DNA of 64,000 nt from Dyella_D sp052115385 (lineage in GTDB: Bacteria > Pseudomonadota > Gammaproteobacteria > Xanthomonadales > Rhodanobacteraceae). Each line of letters begins with the position of its first letter. Positions within the stretch are counted from its first letter, which is position 1. Positions 46,662-58,020 of the stretch are shown here, piece by piece. Location: contig NZ_JBFRGP010000001.1 in assembly GCF_052115385.1 (NCBI RefSeq), forward strand, positions 496,001 to 560,000. The letters are read 5' to 3'. The notes beneath the pieces were generated by a model that worked only from the letters and a program-made list of their open reading frames with translations, searched no databases and was not told the origin of the DNA. Both the position numbers and the translations under genes were made by a program.

Positions 46662-47434
46662 GCGCGGAACTCATCCTTGGCGGCGCGCAGGGTGGCGAAG
46701 CGCGAAACGCGGTCGTCGTCGGCGCCATGGCGCGTGCACCATTGCGCCACGTCGTCGCTGTCGACGCGCAGGAACGGATTGGTGGCGCGCTCGGTGTCCA
46801 GCTCCACCGGCAAGCTCGGCTGCGCCTGTTCGCGCAAGCTGCGGACTTGCTCGATGCGTTGCGCCAGCGCCGCATTCGCCGGTTCCACCGTCTGCGCGAA
46901 GCGTCCGTTGGCCGCGGTGTATTCGTGCGCGCAGCAGACCTTGAGTTCGCCGGGCAGGTCGGCCAGGCGATCCAGCGACGCGAGCATCTGCTCCGGCGTG
47001 CCTTCGAACAGGCGGCCGCAGCCCATGCTGAAAAGCGTGTCGCCGCACAGCAGCACGCCATTACCCACATAGGCGATATGGCTGCTGGTGTGGCCGGGAA
47101 TTTCCAGCACGCGCAGCTGCGCCGCCGGTTGCACGATGCGCACCTCGTCGCCGTCCGCCACGCGTTGCGTGACATGTTCGATGCGCTCGTCGCGCGGCGC
47201 GTACACCGGCACCGGGTGGCGCGCCAGCAGTTCGCCGACGCCGCCGATATGGTCGTGGTGGTGATGGGTGAGCAGGATCGCGCGCAGGCGCAGTCCGCGC
47301 TGCTCGAGCGCGGCTTCGACGGGGGCGGCTTCGCCGGGATCGACTGCGATCGCGTTGCCGGCATCGTCGTACAGCAGCCAGATGTAGTTGTCGGCGAGCG
47401 CCGGTAGCGGTACGACGTGCAAGGGGAACTCCAC
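46658..47434 (-). CDS. gloB: hydroxyacylglutathione hydrolase (glyoxalase II)
   Basis: 258 residues of the metallo-beta-lactamase fold with the zinc motif THHHHDHIGG (about 55-64), VPLPALADNYIWLLYDD at the start and VCCAHEYTAANGRFA later. Hydrolyses S-lactoylglutathione. The start codon is GTG at 47434; no in-frame ATG gives the conserved N-terminus. Translationally coupled to mltD and divergent from the methyltransferase-rnhA-dnaQ operon. Confidence 0.94.
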   Translation of the reverse strand: MEFPLHVVPLPALADNYIWLLYDDAGNAIAVDPGEAAPVEAALEQRGLRLRAILLTHHHHDHIGGVGELLARHPVPVYAPRDERIEHVTQRVADGDEVRIVQPAAQLRVLEIPGHTSSHIAYVGNGVLLCGDTLFSMGCGRLFEGTPEQMLASLDRLADLPGELKVCCAHEYTAANGRFAQTVEPANAALAQRIEQVRSLREQAQPSLPVELDTERATNPFLRVDSDDVAQWCTRHGADDDRVSRFATLRAAKDEFRA

Positions 47435-47636
47435 TGCGTTTTCGTATCGACTGGCGCAGCCATCCGGGCTTGCGCGAAGTGCGGGACTATAAAGCGGGCG
47501 GAAGGGTTGCTCGTTATCCAGGCGTTAATCGCGGTCGGCGCATTCAGTCTTGTGCGCGGCGTCAACCAAGCAGGGCGGCGCCCCTGTGAACGGAGGCAGC
47601 GTTTACACTCTCCACCTGACCGTTGGCCCCGATCTC

Positions 47637-48329
47637 ATGCCGCAGCGCGACCCCGACATCTACGCCAGTGCGCACCTCCGCCATCTGCTGGCGGAAGAAG
47701 CCGCTGCCATGGCGCCGCTGCTGCAGCGCTGCGCGGGGTCGCATGCCTTGCTGCTGTCCGCGCTGTCGCACGACCATCCGCCGGTGCTGCCCCTGCTCGG
47801 CTACTGGACGCGCATGCGCCTGGTCGGCAAGCGCTACCAGGGCGACGTGAAGGCGAGGGCGGACGAGCCCCTGCCGTTCGCCGACGACGCCTTCGGCCTG
47901 GTCCTGCTGCGCCACGCGATGGAAGTGGCGCCCGTGCCGCAGTCGCTGCTGCAGGAGGCCTGCCGCGTGCTGGCGCCGGGCGGCGTGCTGGCGGTGACCG
48001 GCCTGCATCCGCTCAGCGCCTGGCTGCCGTGGGTCTACTGGCAGCGCCGCCACACCAGCATGCCGGCGCTCACTGCGCCGCTGACGCTGGAGCGCTGGGT
48101 GCGGGCAGGGGAGCTGGAGATCGAACGCGTCGAGCGGGTGGGGCATGTATGGCCCAACGCCGGCGCCAAGGCCCGCGGCGCGCACCCGCTGGGCGGCGCC
48201 TATGTGCTGATCGCGCGCAAGAACCGCCGCGTGGTGACCATGGCCAAGTTGAAGCCGGCGCTGGTGTCCGCCCCGGTCAATGTGAAACTGGCGCCCGGCG
48301 CGAGGCGCGAGACCTCGTCCGACGCATGA
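47637..48329 (+). CDS. class I SAM-dependent methyltransferase
   Basis: 230 residues. The late methyltransferase motifs are visible (LPFADDAFGLVLLRHAMEV, ACRVLAPGGVLAVTGLHPLS), whereas the N-terminal SAM-binding loop is not canonical. This gene lies between gloB and rnhA in many gammaproteobacteria and is of uncertain substrate. Start taken as ATG 47637 (MPQRDPDIYAS); a GTG at 47586 or TTG at 47550 would lengthen it. No clear ribosome site precedes 47637. Overlaps the following ORF's first ATG by 4 bp. Confidence 0.8.
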   Translation: MPQRDPDIYASAHLRHLLAEEAAAMAPLLQRCAGSHALLLSALSHDHPPVLPLLGYWTRMRLVGKRYQGDVKARADEPLPFADDAFGLVLLRHAMEVAPVPQSLLQEACRVLAPGGVLAVTGLHPLSAWLPWVYWQRRHTSMPALTAPLTLERWVRAGELEIERVERVGHVWPNAGAKARGAHPLGGAYVLIARKNRRVVTMAKLKPALVSAPVNVKLAPGARRETSSDA

Positions 48330-48352
48330 CTCTCGAACAACTGCAGGTAACG

Positions 48353-48796
48353 ATGACCGACGTGGAAGCTTTTACCGATGGCGCATGCCTCGGCAATCCG
48401 GGGCCGGGCGGCTGGGCCGCCTTGTTGCGCTCGAAGGGGACGGAACGCCTGATCGCAGGCGGTGAGCCGGACACCACCAATAATCGGATGGAACTGATGG
48501 CAGCGATCGCCGCGCTGGAGGCGCTGACGCGCCCGTGCAAGGTGACGCTGACTACCGACTCGCGCTACGTCATGCAAGGCATCGAGGAATGGGTGCCGAA
48601 GTGGCGCGCCAATGGCTGGAAGACCGCCGACAAGAAGCCGGTGAAAAACCAGGACCTGTGGCAGCGGCTGTCCGCCGCCACCGCCACCCATCAACTGCGC
48701 TGGCAGTGGGTGCGCGGCCATAATGGCCATGTGGAGAACGAGCGCGTCGACGTGGCCGCCCGCGAACAGGCCGAGCAGTACAGGAGCCCCCGATGA
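48353..48796 (+). CDS. rnhA: ribonuclease HI
   Basis: 147 residues with the active-site acids in FTDGACLGNPGPGGWAALL (Asp9), NNRMELMAAIAALE and LTTDSRYVMQGI, and the conserved KxxxWxxxxKKPVKNxDLW region. Degrades RNA in RNA-DNA hybrids. Start at ATG 48353 with AGGTAA upstream matches homologues; an upstream ATG at 48326 overlaps the methyltransferase stop and would add nine residues. Overlaps dnaQ by 4 bp. Confidence 0.95.
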   Translation: MTDVEAFTDGACLGNPGPGGWAALLRSKGTERLIAGGEPDTTNNRMELMAAIAALEALTRPCKVTLTTDSRYVMQGIEEWVPKWRANGWKTADKKPVKNQDLWQRLSAATATHQLRWQWVRGHNGHVENERVDVAAREQAEQYRSPR

Positions 48797-49515
48797 GGCA
48801 GATCGTCCTCGACACCGAAACCACCGGCCTGGAAGTCCGCCAGGGCCACCGCCTGATCGAAATCGCCTGCATCGAGATGGTCGAGCGCCGCCCCACCGGC
48901 CGCCATTACCAGACCTATCTCAATCCGGACCGCCTGATCGACGAAGGCGCCAAGCAGGTCACCGGCATCGAGGACGAGTTCCTGCTCGACAAGCCGCGCT
49001 TCGCCGACGTGGTGACCGAGTTCCTGGCCTTTATCGACGGCTCCGAACTGATCATCCACAACGCCACCTTCGACGTCGGCTTCCTCGACGCCGAACTCGC
49101 CCGCCTGGACGCGAACTACGGCCGGATCCGCGACCGCTGCCCGGTGATCGACACCCTGGTGATGGCGCGCGAGCGCTTCCCCGGCCAGCGCAACAGCCTG
49201 GACGCGCTATGCAAGCGCCTGGGCGTGGACAACTCCGCCCGCGACCTGCACGGCGGCCTGATCGACTCCCAGCTGCTGGCCGAGGTTTATCTGGCCATGA
49301 CTTCGGGCCAGGTCGCGCTGGACCTGGCGTTCGAGTCGGCGCAGGAGCAGCAGGGTGCCACGCAGGTGGTGCTGCCTGCCGTGTTGAGCCGGCGGCCGAA
49401 GGTGTTGCGTGCGGATGCCGATGAGGTGGCGGCGCATGAGCTGAGGCTGGATGCGCTGGATAAGAGTGCGGGTGGGGTGAGTATCTGGCGCAAAGAGGAA
49501 GCGGTGGCTTCTTGA
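48793..49515 (+). CDS. dnaQ: DNA polymerase III epsilon (proofreading) subunit
   Basis: 240 residues. The exonuclease motifs are ExoI DTETTGL (Asp7, Glu9), ExoII IIHNATFDVGFLDAEL and ExoIII RDLHGGLIDSQLLAEVY. The C-terminal tail binds the alpha subunit. Divergent rnhA-dnaQ is the E. coli arrangement; here the two are in tandem, as in Xanthomonadales. Followed by a strong terminator. Confidence 0.95.
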   Translation: MRQIVLDTETTGLEVRQGHRLIEIACIEMVERRPTGRHYQTYLNPDRLIDEGAKQVTGIEDEFLLDKPRFADVVTEFLAFIDGSELIIHNATFDVGFLDAELARLDANYGRIRDRCPVIDTLVMARERFPGQRNSLDALCKRLGVDNSARDLHGGLIDSQLLAEVYLAMTSGQVALDLAFESAQEQQGATQVVLPAVLSRRPKVLRADADEVAAHELRLDALDKSAGGVSIWRKEEAVAS

Positions 49516-49546
49516 GTTGCTTTCTTTGCTAAGCGCCGGCCTGCAG

Positions 49547-49576
49547 AACGCCCCTTGCCGGGGCGTTTTTGTTTTT
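49547..49576 (+). terminator. rho-independent terminator after dnaQ
   Basis: AACGCCCC-TTGC-GGGGCGTT stem followed by a T-rich tail (TTTTTGTTTTT). Confidence 0.92.
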
Positions 49577-49615
49577 GGCTTCGATTGACGGGGCGCTTCG
49601 GTTTGGAAGGGTGGG

Positions 49616-49872
<257 letters not shown>

Positions 49873-49978
49873 AAAGGGGTCACACGGTGGTCCGCGCGAG
49901 CCGGCAATCATACGCGGGGCGATCCATCGTGACAACTCCCTATCCATGGGGCATGCTCCGCGCAGACATTTCCTGCGG

Positions 49979-50686
49979 ATGCCCATGATCGAGTTCGGAC
50001 ACGGTACCCACGTCGGCCTGCGGCGTGCGCGCAATGAAGACACCTATTACGCCGATGCTGGCCAGGGCCTGTTCCTGGTCGCCGACGGCATGGGTGGCCA
50101 TCAGCATGGCGAGGTGGCTTCAGCTTTGGTGCGCGACGCGGTGGCCGATCTGGTGACTCGCGGCCACAGTCTGATCGAGGCGATCAAGGGCGCCGGCGAG
50201 CGGTTGATGGCGCAGGCGCGCGGCTACCGCGACGCATTGCCGATGGGCACTACCATCGCCGCGTTGCGGCTGAGCCCGGGTAACTATGAAGTGGCATGGG
50301 TGGGCGACAGCCGCATCTATCTGTGGAAGAACGGGCTGAAGCAGATCAGCCACGACCATTCGCTGGTGCAGGAACTGGTCGCTGCCGGCACGCTCGATCC
50401 GGCCCAGGCCGCGCGCCATCCGCAGCGTAACGTCATCACCCAGGCGCTTGGCATCACCGCGGTGGATCAACTGCATATCGGCCTGGCGCGCGGCAAGCTG
50501 GAACCGGGGATGGCGTTCCTGTTGTGCAGCGATGGATTGACCGAGGAAGTGAGCGATGCGGTGATCGCCGGCATCGTGGAGCGCCGCGATCTGGCTGCGC
50601 AGGAATGCGTGGACCATCTCGTGCTTGCCGCGCTGGAAGGCGGCGGCAGCGACAACATCACGGTGATTCTCGCCCGAGCCAATTGA
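49979..50686 (+). CDS. PP2C-family serine/threonine protein phosphatase
   Basis: 235 residues with the bacterial PP2C motifs RRARNEDTYYAD, LFLVADGMGGHQHGE, AWVGDSRIYLW, LLCSDGLTEE and GGSDNITVILA, including the metal-binding aspartates. It resembles Stp1-type phosphatases, which act on phosphorylated serine/threonine. No kinase or FHA gene is adjacent. Start taken at 49979; ATG 49985 is an equal alternative. Confidence 0.88.
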   Translation: MPMIEFGHGTHVGLRRARNEDTYYADAGQGLFLVADGMGGHQHGEVASALVRDAVADLVTRGHSLIEAIKGAGERLMAQARGYRDALPMGTTIAALRLSPGNYEVAWVGDSRIYLWKNGLKQISHDHSLVQELVAAGTLDPAQAARHPQRNVITQALGITAVDQLHIGLARGKLEPGMAFLLCSDGLTEEVSDAVIAGIVERRDLAAQECVDHLVLAALEGGGSDNITVILARAN

Positions 50687-50696
50687 GCTCGCTCTG

Positions 50697-51371
50697 CTAT
50701 TCCAGCCGGGTCCAGTAACGCCCGCTGCGTGGCAGATAGTGGTGATCCGGATCCAGCGAAATCGCCACCCGCGTCGCCCGCCCCGTGATCTCTTTCCGCG
50801 GAAAGAATCCGTAGTAGCGCGAGTCTCGACTGTTATCGCGGTTGTCGCCCATCAACAGATACTGACTCGGCGGCACCGTCACCGGCCCGAAGTTTCGATC
50901 CGCACTGGCGTTGTAATCCGACCAGCGCACCGCATGGCTGCGGCCATCGACGTTCTCGGCGACATACGTCGCCGGATCCCACGCATCGTCGCCGATGCCA
51001 TCGACGTGCATCGTCCGGTAGTCCGCAAAGCGTCCATTGACGTACAGCCGATTCCCGCGCAACGCCACGACGTCGCCCGGCACGCCGATCACACGCTTCA
51101 CCAATCGCTCGCCCGCCGTGCTCGATTCCAGCACCACGATGTCGCCACGCGCTGGGTCGCCCCGATGCATCAGCGACACGTGCGTAAACGGCAGGCGGAT
51201 GTCATACGCCGCCTTGTCCACCATGATCCGGTCGCCAATCCGAATGGTCGGTTGCATCGACCCGGTCGGCACCACGTTCCAATCCGCCACCGCGCTGCGG
51301 AACACCAGCATGCAGAACATGAAAACAATGAAGCCGCGGTTTCTCGCGAGGAATGGCTTCAGCCGGTTCAT
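50697..51371 (-). CDS. lepB: signal peptidase I
   Basis: 224 residues with one N-terminal membrane helix (about 14-30) and the catalytic dyad Ser38 (VVPTGSMQPT) and Lys92 (ERLVKRVIGVPGD); box E is LLMGDNRDNSRDSRYYGF. It is shorter than E. coli LepB and lies away from lepA/rnc, so it is probably an extra signal peptidase paralogue. Start ATG 51371 has AGGGGAA upstream. Confidence 0.87.
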   Translation of the reverse strand: MNRLKPFLARNRGFIVFMFCMLVFRSAVADWNVVPTGSMQPTIRIGDRIMVDKAAYDIRLPFTHVSLMHRGDPARGDIVVLESSTAGERLVKRVIGVPGDVVALRGNRLYVNGRFADYRTMHVDGIGDDAWDPATYVAENVDGRSHAVRWSDYNASADRNFGPVTVPPSQYLLMGDNRDNSRDSRYYGFFPRKEITGRATRVAISLDPDHHYLPRSGRYWTRLE

Positions 51372-51507
51372 GGTTGTTTCCCCTGGCATGGGCGAGAACC
51401 GCCCATGCGGGAAGACCTGTGCCGGGTGATGAAGTTCCGCCCTGCTGACGGACAAAAAAAGGGGCGGTGATTGACCGCCCCTTCCAAGGTCCTGCCGCAA
51501 GCCGGCC

Positions 51508-53895
<2,388 letters not shown>

Positions 53896-54114
53896 GGGAG
53901 TCTCCTCAAGAGCTCGGTAGGGGTAGCCTGGAGCGGTCAAAAATCGGCCGCAAAGAACTGGTATTGTCCGCTGCCGATGGTGCACGGCACAAGAAGACCA
54001 TTGCCGCCCACTGCCGCGCCAACTGCATACCAGTCAGGCGAGGGTCAAGCAAAGACAGGAATTCATGCTTGCGCTAAGGTGGCGCCCAACTTTTCTGGGC
54101 CCGGCGGAACAGCT

Positions 54115-54930
54115 ATGCGGCGTACCGTTTTTTACATCTCCGATTCCACTGGTATTACAGCGGAGACGATCGGCAACAGCATCCTGGCCCAGTTCGAGGG
54201 CGTGCAGTTCGACAAGCATCGCCTGCCGTTCGTGGACGATGCGCAAAAAGCCGAAGCCGCCGCGCTGCGCATCAAGACGCGTTATGCCCAAAGTGGCGAG
54301 CGGCCGATCGTGGTCAACACCATGGCCTCGCGCGACCTGTGCGAGATCGTGGCGGCCAGCGGGGCGCTGATGCTGGACGTGTTCGCGCCGTTCATCGGCC
54401 CGCTGGAAGATGAACTGGGCGCCAAGCGTTCGGGGGCGGTGAACCGTTCGCACGGCCTGGTCGATTTCGACAAGTACGAGGCGCGCATCAACGCCACCAA
54501 CTACGCGTTGTCACACGACGACGGCATCGATGTGGACTACGCCCAGGCCGACCTGATCCTGGTCGGCGTGTCCCGCTCGGGCAAGACGCCGACCTGCCTG
54601 TACATGGCCTTGCATTACGGGGTGAGCGCCGCCAACTACCCCCTCACCGACGACGACCTCGACAAGCTGGAGTTGCCGGTGCGGCTGCGCCCCTACCGGG
54701 ACCGGTTGTTCGGCCTGACCATCGATCCGCAGCGCCTGGCGCAGATCCGCGAGCAGCGGCGCGCCGGCAGCCGGTATGCGACCCTGCAGCAGTGTCGCTG
54801 GGAGCTGGAGCAGGCCGAGAAGCTGATGCGGCGGGAAAGCATCCCCAGCCTCAACACCACGCATACCTCGATCGAAGAGATCGCGAGCAAGATCCTTGAC
54901 CGCTTCGGTATCGAGCGGACCATGTTCTGA
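54115..54930 (+). CDS. ppsR: PEP synthase regulatory protein (kinase/pyrophosphorylase)
   Basis: 271 residues of the DUF299/PSRP family. P-loop GVSRSGKT (151-158), N-terminal FYISDSTGITAETIGNSILA and C-terminal SIPSLNTTHTSIEEIASKIL match. It switches PEP synthase off by ADP-dependent phosphorylation and on by phosphate-dependent removal. Divergent from ppsA with a 219-bp shared regulatory region. Confidence 0.95.
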   Translation: MRRTVFYISDSTGITAETIGNSILAQFEGVQFDKHRLPFVDDAQKAEAAALRIKTRYAQSGERPIVVNTMASRDLCEIVAASGALMLDVFAPFIGPLEDELGAKRSGAVNRSHGLVDFDKYEARINATNYALSHDDGIDVDYAQADLILVGVSRSGKTPTCLYMALHYGVSAANYPLTDDDLDKLELPVRLRPYRDRLFGLTIDPQRLAQIREQRRAGSRYATLQQCRWELEQAEKLMRRESIPSLNTTHTSIEEIASKILDRFGIERTMF

Positions 54931-54955
54931 CCTGAGCGGAGTAGCCAACGTCCCT

Positions 54956-55456
54956 ATGAGTGCCGTGCTGGACAGTCGCCAGTCCCTGCTGCCGGATCGC
55001 TTCGGCTTCCTGATGGGACTGTATGCGGAGAACTACCATCGCCTGGCGCACCTGTTCGCACCGCACGAACTGGCGCCGGGGTTCTACGTATCGAGCGTGG
55101 ACGACGGACTCGATGTCCGCCTGCAGGTGCAGGAACGCCACCCCTATACGCTGGAACTGGAACTGACCTACGACTTTCTCGATGCCAACACCGGGCAGCC
55201 TTCGCCGTCGGCGCAGTTGCGCATGTACACCGACGCGCATGTGGCCGAGGCGTTGCACTGCCATCCCGGCCGCCATCTGTGGCAGGTGCTGGGGCCGTTT
55301 CCGCCCGCGCACACGGTGCTGCAGCATCGGCTGCGCATGAACGGGTTCCTCTCTCGCTGGCTCGAATACCTGGCGGAGCAGGGGCATTCGCGCGGCACGC
55401 TGGAACCGCTGGCGCAGCACAAACCAGTGGAGTTGCCGCCGGGGCACGAGCTGTAA
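54956..55456 (+). CDS. DUF1249 family protein
   Basis: 166 residues matching the YqiB/DUF1249 family, with LMGLYAENYHRLAHLF, YTLELELTYDF, RMYTDAHVAEAL and LNxFLSRWLEYL-type blocks. Soluble protein of unknown function, often near cpdA/parE in gammaproteobacteria but here after ppsR, 25 bp away and probably co-transcribed. Confidence 0.85.
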   Translation: MSAVLDSRQSLLPDRFGFLMGLYAENYHRLAHLFAPHELAPGFYVSSVDDGLDVRLQVQERHPYTLELELTYDFLDANTGQPSPSAQLRMYTDAHVAEALHCHPGRHLWQVLGPFPPAHTVLQHRLRMNGFLSRWLEYLAEQGHSRGTLEPLAQHKPVELPPGHEL

Positions 55457-55504
55457 GTACGCTTCGGGAGAAGAGGGCGGACGTGCCGGATCGCAGGCAA
55501 CAAA

Positions 55505-55528
55505 AAACCCGCGCGAGGCGGGTTTCTT
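55505..55528 (+). terminator. rho-independent terminator after the DUF1249 gene
   Basis: AAACCCGC-GCGA-GGCGGGTTT hairpin followed by CTT; A-run on the left, so it may serve the tRNA cluster in the other direction as well. Confidence 0.75.
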
Positions 55529-55536
55529 GGAAAAAG

Positions 55537-55613
55537 TGGCGGAGCGGACGGGACTCGAACCCGCGACCTCCGGCGTGACAGGCCAGCATTCTAACCGACT
55601 GAACTACCGCTCC
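55537..55613 (-). tRNA. tRNA-Asp(GTC), copy 2
   Basis: Same 77-nt sequence as the copy at 42242-42318, with encoded CCA. Third gene of a cluster read Ala(GGC)-Glu(TTC)-Asp(GTC). Confidence 0.96.
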
Positions 55614-55702
55614 GCATTTTTCAAACAGCTAAAACCAGTAAAACCGAGAGGCCCCTGATTCCCAATGCTTGCCGTTACTTTTTGCAAAGTGCCGGCTTGA
55701 AT

Positions 55703-55778
55703 TGGCGTCCCCACGGGGATTCGAACCCCGGTCGCCACCGTGAAAGGGTGATGTCCTAGGCCTCTAGACGATGGGGAC
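55703..55778 (-). tRNA. tRNA-Glu(TTC)
   Basis: 76 nt, acceptor GTCCCCA/TGGGGAC, anticodon loop CTTTCAC (TTC), T-arm CGGGGTTCGAATCCCCG, encoded CCA. Confidence 0.96.
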
Positions 55779-55794
55779 GTAATCTTAAATTTAG

Positions 55795-55870
55795 TGGTGG
55801 AGCCAGGCGGGATCGAACCGCCGACCTCCTGCATGCCATGCAGGCGCTCTCCCAGCTGAGCTATGGCCCC
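55795..55870 (-). tRNA. tRNA-Ala(GGC)
   Basis: 76 nt, acceptor GGGGCCA/TGGCTCC, anticodon loop ATGGCAT (GGC), T-arm GGCGGTTCGATCCCGCC, encoded CCA. First gene of the cluster. Confidence 0.96.
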
Positions 55871-56032
55871 ACTGCTGTGGAGCCCGAAAGAATAAGTTGG
55901 GATCGGGGTTTCGTCAAGCGCTCGCGAATAAAATCTTTCACAAATGTTGGCGTCGCGTGGCAGCGGCAAGTCCGCTCGAAGCATGTGCCGGCGAGGAGCT
56001 CCGCGAAGCTGCGGTTCGGGCCTTGCCGTGTA

Positions 56033-56068
56033 GTCTTGCGATGACTCGTCGTCTTGCGATGACTCGAC
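56033..56068 (+). repeat. 18-bp direct repeat upstream of the antiporter gene
   Basis: GTCTTGCGATGACTCGTC (56033-56050) is followed directly by GTCTTGCGATGACTCGAC (56051-56068). It lies in the leader of the cation antiporter gene and may reflect a local duplication or binding site. The rest of 55871-56080 shows no gene. Confidence 0.7.
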
Positions 56069-56080
56069 ACGGATGCGCAC

Positions 56081-57847
56081 ATGCACGATCTGCACTTCAT
56101 CCAGGACCTCGCCACGGTGATGCTGGTCGCCGGCCTCACCACGGTGATTTTCCAGCGGCTGCGCCAGCCGGTGGTGCTGGGTTACATCATCGCCGGCGTG
56201 CTGGTCGGGCCGTATACGTCGCCGGTGATCTTCATCCACGACGAAGACACCATCCGCACCTTGTCCGAGCTGGGCATGATCCTGCTGCTGTTCGCCTTGG
56301 GCCTGGAATTCAGCCTCAAGAAGCTCAAGGCGGTGGGCGGCGCGGCGCTGGTGGCGGCGGTGTGCGAGATCGTGCTGATGGTGTGGATCGGCTACGAAAT
56401 CGGCCGCTTCTTCGGCTGGACGCCGATGGATTCGATGTTCCTCGGCGCGATGCTGTCGATCTCTTCCACCACCATCATCATGAAGGCGCTGGACGACCTC
56501 GACCTCAAGCGCGAACGCTTCGCGCAGCTGATCTTCGGCATCCTGATCATCGAGGACGTGCTCGCCGTGGTGCTGATGGCGCTGCTCACCGGCATCGCCA
56601 GCACCGGCGACCTGGAAGCAGGGCAGGCGATGGAGGCGGTCGGGCGCCTGATGCTGTTCATGGTGGTGTCGCTGGTGGTGGGCCTGCTGCTGGTGCCGCG
56701 GGTGGTGGACTACATCGCGCGGGTGGCCCGCGACGACGTGCTGCTGGTGGCGGTGCTGGGCTTGTGCTTCGGCTTCTGCCTGCTGGTGACCGAAATGGGC
56801 TACAGCATCGCGCTGGGCGCGTTCCTGATCGGCGCGATCGTCGGCGAATCCGACAGCGTGGCGCGGGTGGAGCGGATCATCACGCCGGTGCGCGACATGT
56901 TCAGCGCGGTGTTCTTCGTCGCCATCGGCATGCTGATCGATCCGGCGCTGCTGGCGCAGTACGCGCTGCCGATCACGGTGGTCACCATCGTGGTGGTGCT
57001 GGGCAAGGTGATCACCTGCAGCTTCGGCACCTTCGTCGCCGGCAACGGCGGGCGCACCTCGCTGCGGGTGGGCATGGGGCTGGCGCAGATCGGCGAGTTC
57101 TCGTTCGTGATCGCCTCGCTGGGCCTTACCTTGAAGGTGACCAGCAGCTTTCTGTATCCGGTGGCGGTGGCGGTGTCGGCCATCACCACCTTTCTTACGC
57201 CGTACCTGATCCGTGGCGCCGATCCGCTCGCCGGTTTCCTCGGGCGGCGCATGCCGTCCGGGGCCAGCGGCATGTTCAATGCCTATACCGACTGGATGGG
57301 CAACCTGAGCCTGAGCGGGCAGGGCGCGATGGTGATGAAGATGATCCGTCGCCTGGTGTGGCACGTGATCATCAACATGATGCTGGTGGTGGCGGTGTTC
57401 CTGATCATGGCCTATCTGTATCGTCGGCAATTCTTCCACTGGGAATGGTTGAACCAGCGCCCGCTGGTGGAGCGCACGCTGGCCTGGTCGGTCGCCGCGC
57501 TGCTGTCGCTGCCGATGATCGTCGCCGCATATCGCAAGGCTGCCGCGCTGGGCATGCTGCTGGCGGAGCTGAGCATTCCGGAGCGGCTGGGCGGGGCGCT
57601 CAACGTGAAAATCCGCTCGGTGCTGGCACGTCTCGTGCCACTGGCGGCGATGTGGGTGCTCGGCCTGCTGGTGGCGGCGCTGGCTTCGACCATCCTGCCG
57701 CCGCGGGAGGTGGCGCTGGTGCTGGTTCTGGTCGGCCTGGCGCTGACCTGGCTGCTGTGGCGCGTGCTGGTACAGGTGCATGCGCGACTGCAGGCCGCGC
57801 TCAGGGACACGCTGGAACGCGATGGCCGACCGAACGGGCATTCGTGA
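56081..57847 (+). CDS. CPA2-family cation:proton antiporter (Kef/YbaL-like)
   Basis: 588 residues with about thirteen membrane helices. The Na+/H+-exchanger fold shows LGYIIAGVLVGPYTSP, ALGLEFSLKKLK, SSTTIIMKALDDL and FFVAIGMLIDP, all typical of Kef-type transporters. It lacks the C-terminal TrkA-N/RCK domain of KefB/KefC; instead the last 200 residues hold extra helices and a short cytoplasmic tail. Probable monovalent cation export; the ion is not determined. Confidence 0.87.
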   Translation: MHDLHFIQDLATVMLVAGLTTVIFQRLRQPVVLGYIIAGVLVGPYTSPVIFIHDEDTIRTLSELGMILLLFALGLEFSLKKLKAVGGAALVAAVCEIVLMVWIGYEIGRFFGWTPMDSMFLGAMLSISSTTIIMKALDDLDLKRERFAQLIFGILIIEDVLAVVLMALLTGIASTGDLEAGQAMEAVGRLMLFMVVSLVVGLLLVPRVVDYIARVARDDVLLVAVLGLCFGFCLLVTEMGYSIALGAFLIGAIVGESDSVARVERIITPVRDMFSAVFFVAIGMLIDPALLAQYALPITVVTIVVVLGKVITCSFGTFVAGNGGRTSLRVGMGLAQIGEFSFVIASLGLTLKVTSSFLYPVAVAVSAITTFLTPYLIRGADPLAGFLGRRMPSGASGMFNAYTDWMGNLSLSGQGAMVMKMIRRLVWHVIINMMLVVAVFLIMAYLYRRQFFHWEWLNQRPLVERTLAWSVAALLSLPMIVAAYRKAAALGMLLAELSIPERLGGALNVKIRSVLARLVPLAAMWVLGLLVAALASTILPPREVALVLVLVGLALTWLLWRVLVQVHARLQAALRDTLERDGRPNGHS

Positions 57848-58020
57848 AGAAAATCGCAAAATGCCACGATGTCACGTGCTTTGAACCTTTATATGGCCTA
57901 ATGGTCGACATTCGACATCGTTGCTAAGACCGGGAAGGCGCCGCACAATGCGTGGCGCTGCCTCCATCCGGGAGGCCCGTCCGGTGAGCACCGGGACATC
58001 CAAAAACGAGGGAGTTTCAA

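Noticed and set aside
47434..47636. Riboswitch or small gene between gloB and the methyltransferase gene
   Set aside because: No conserved fold or ORF with a ribosome site; probably just the divergent promoter region.
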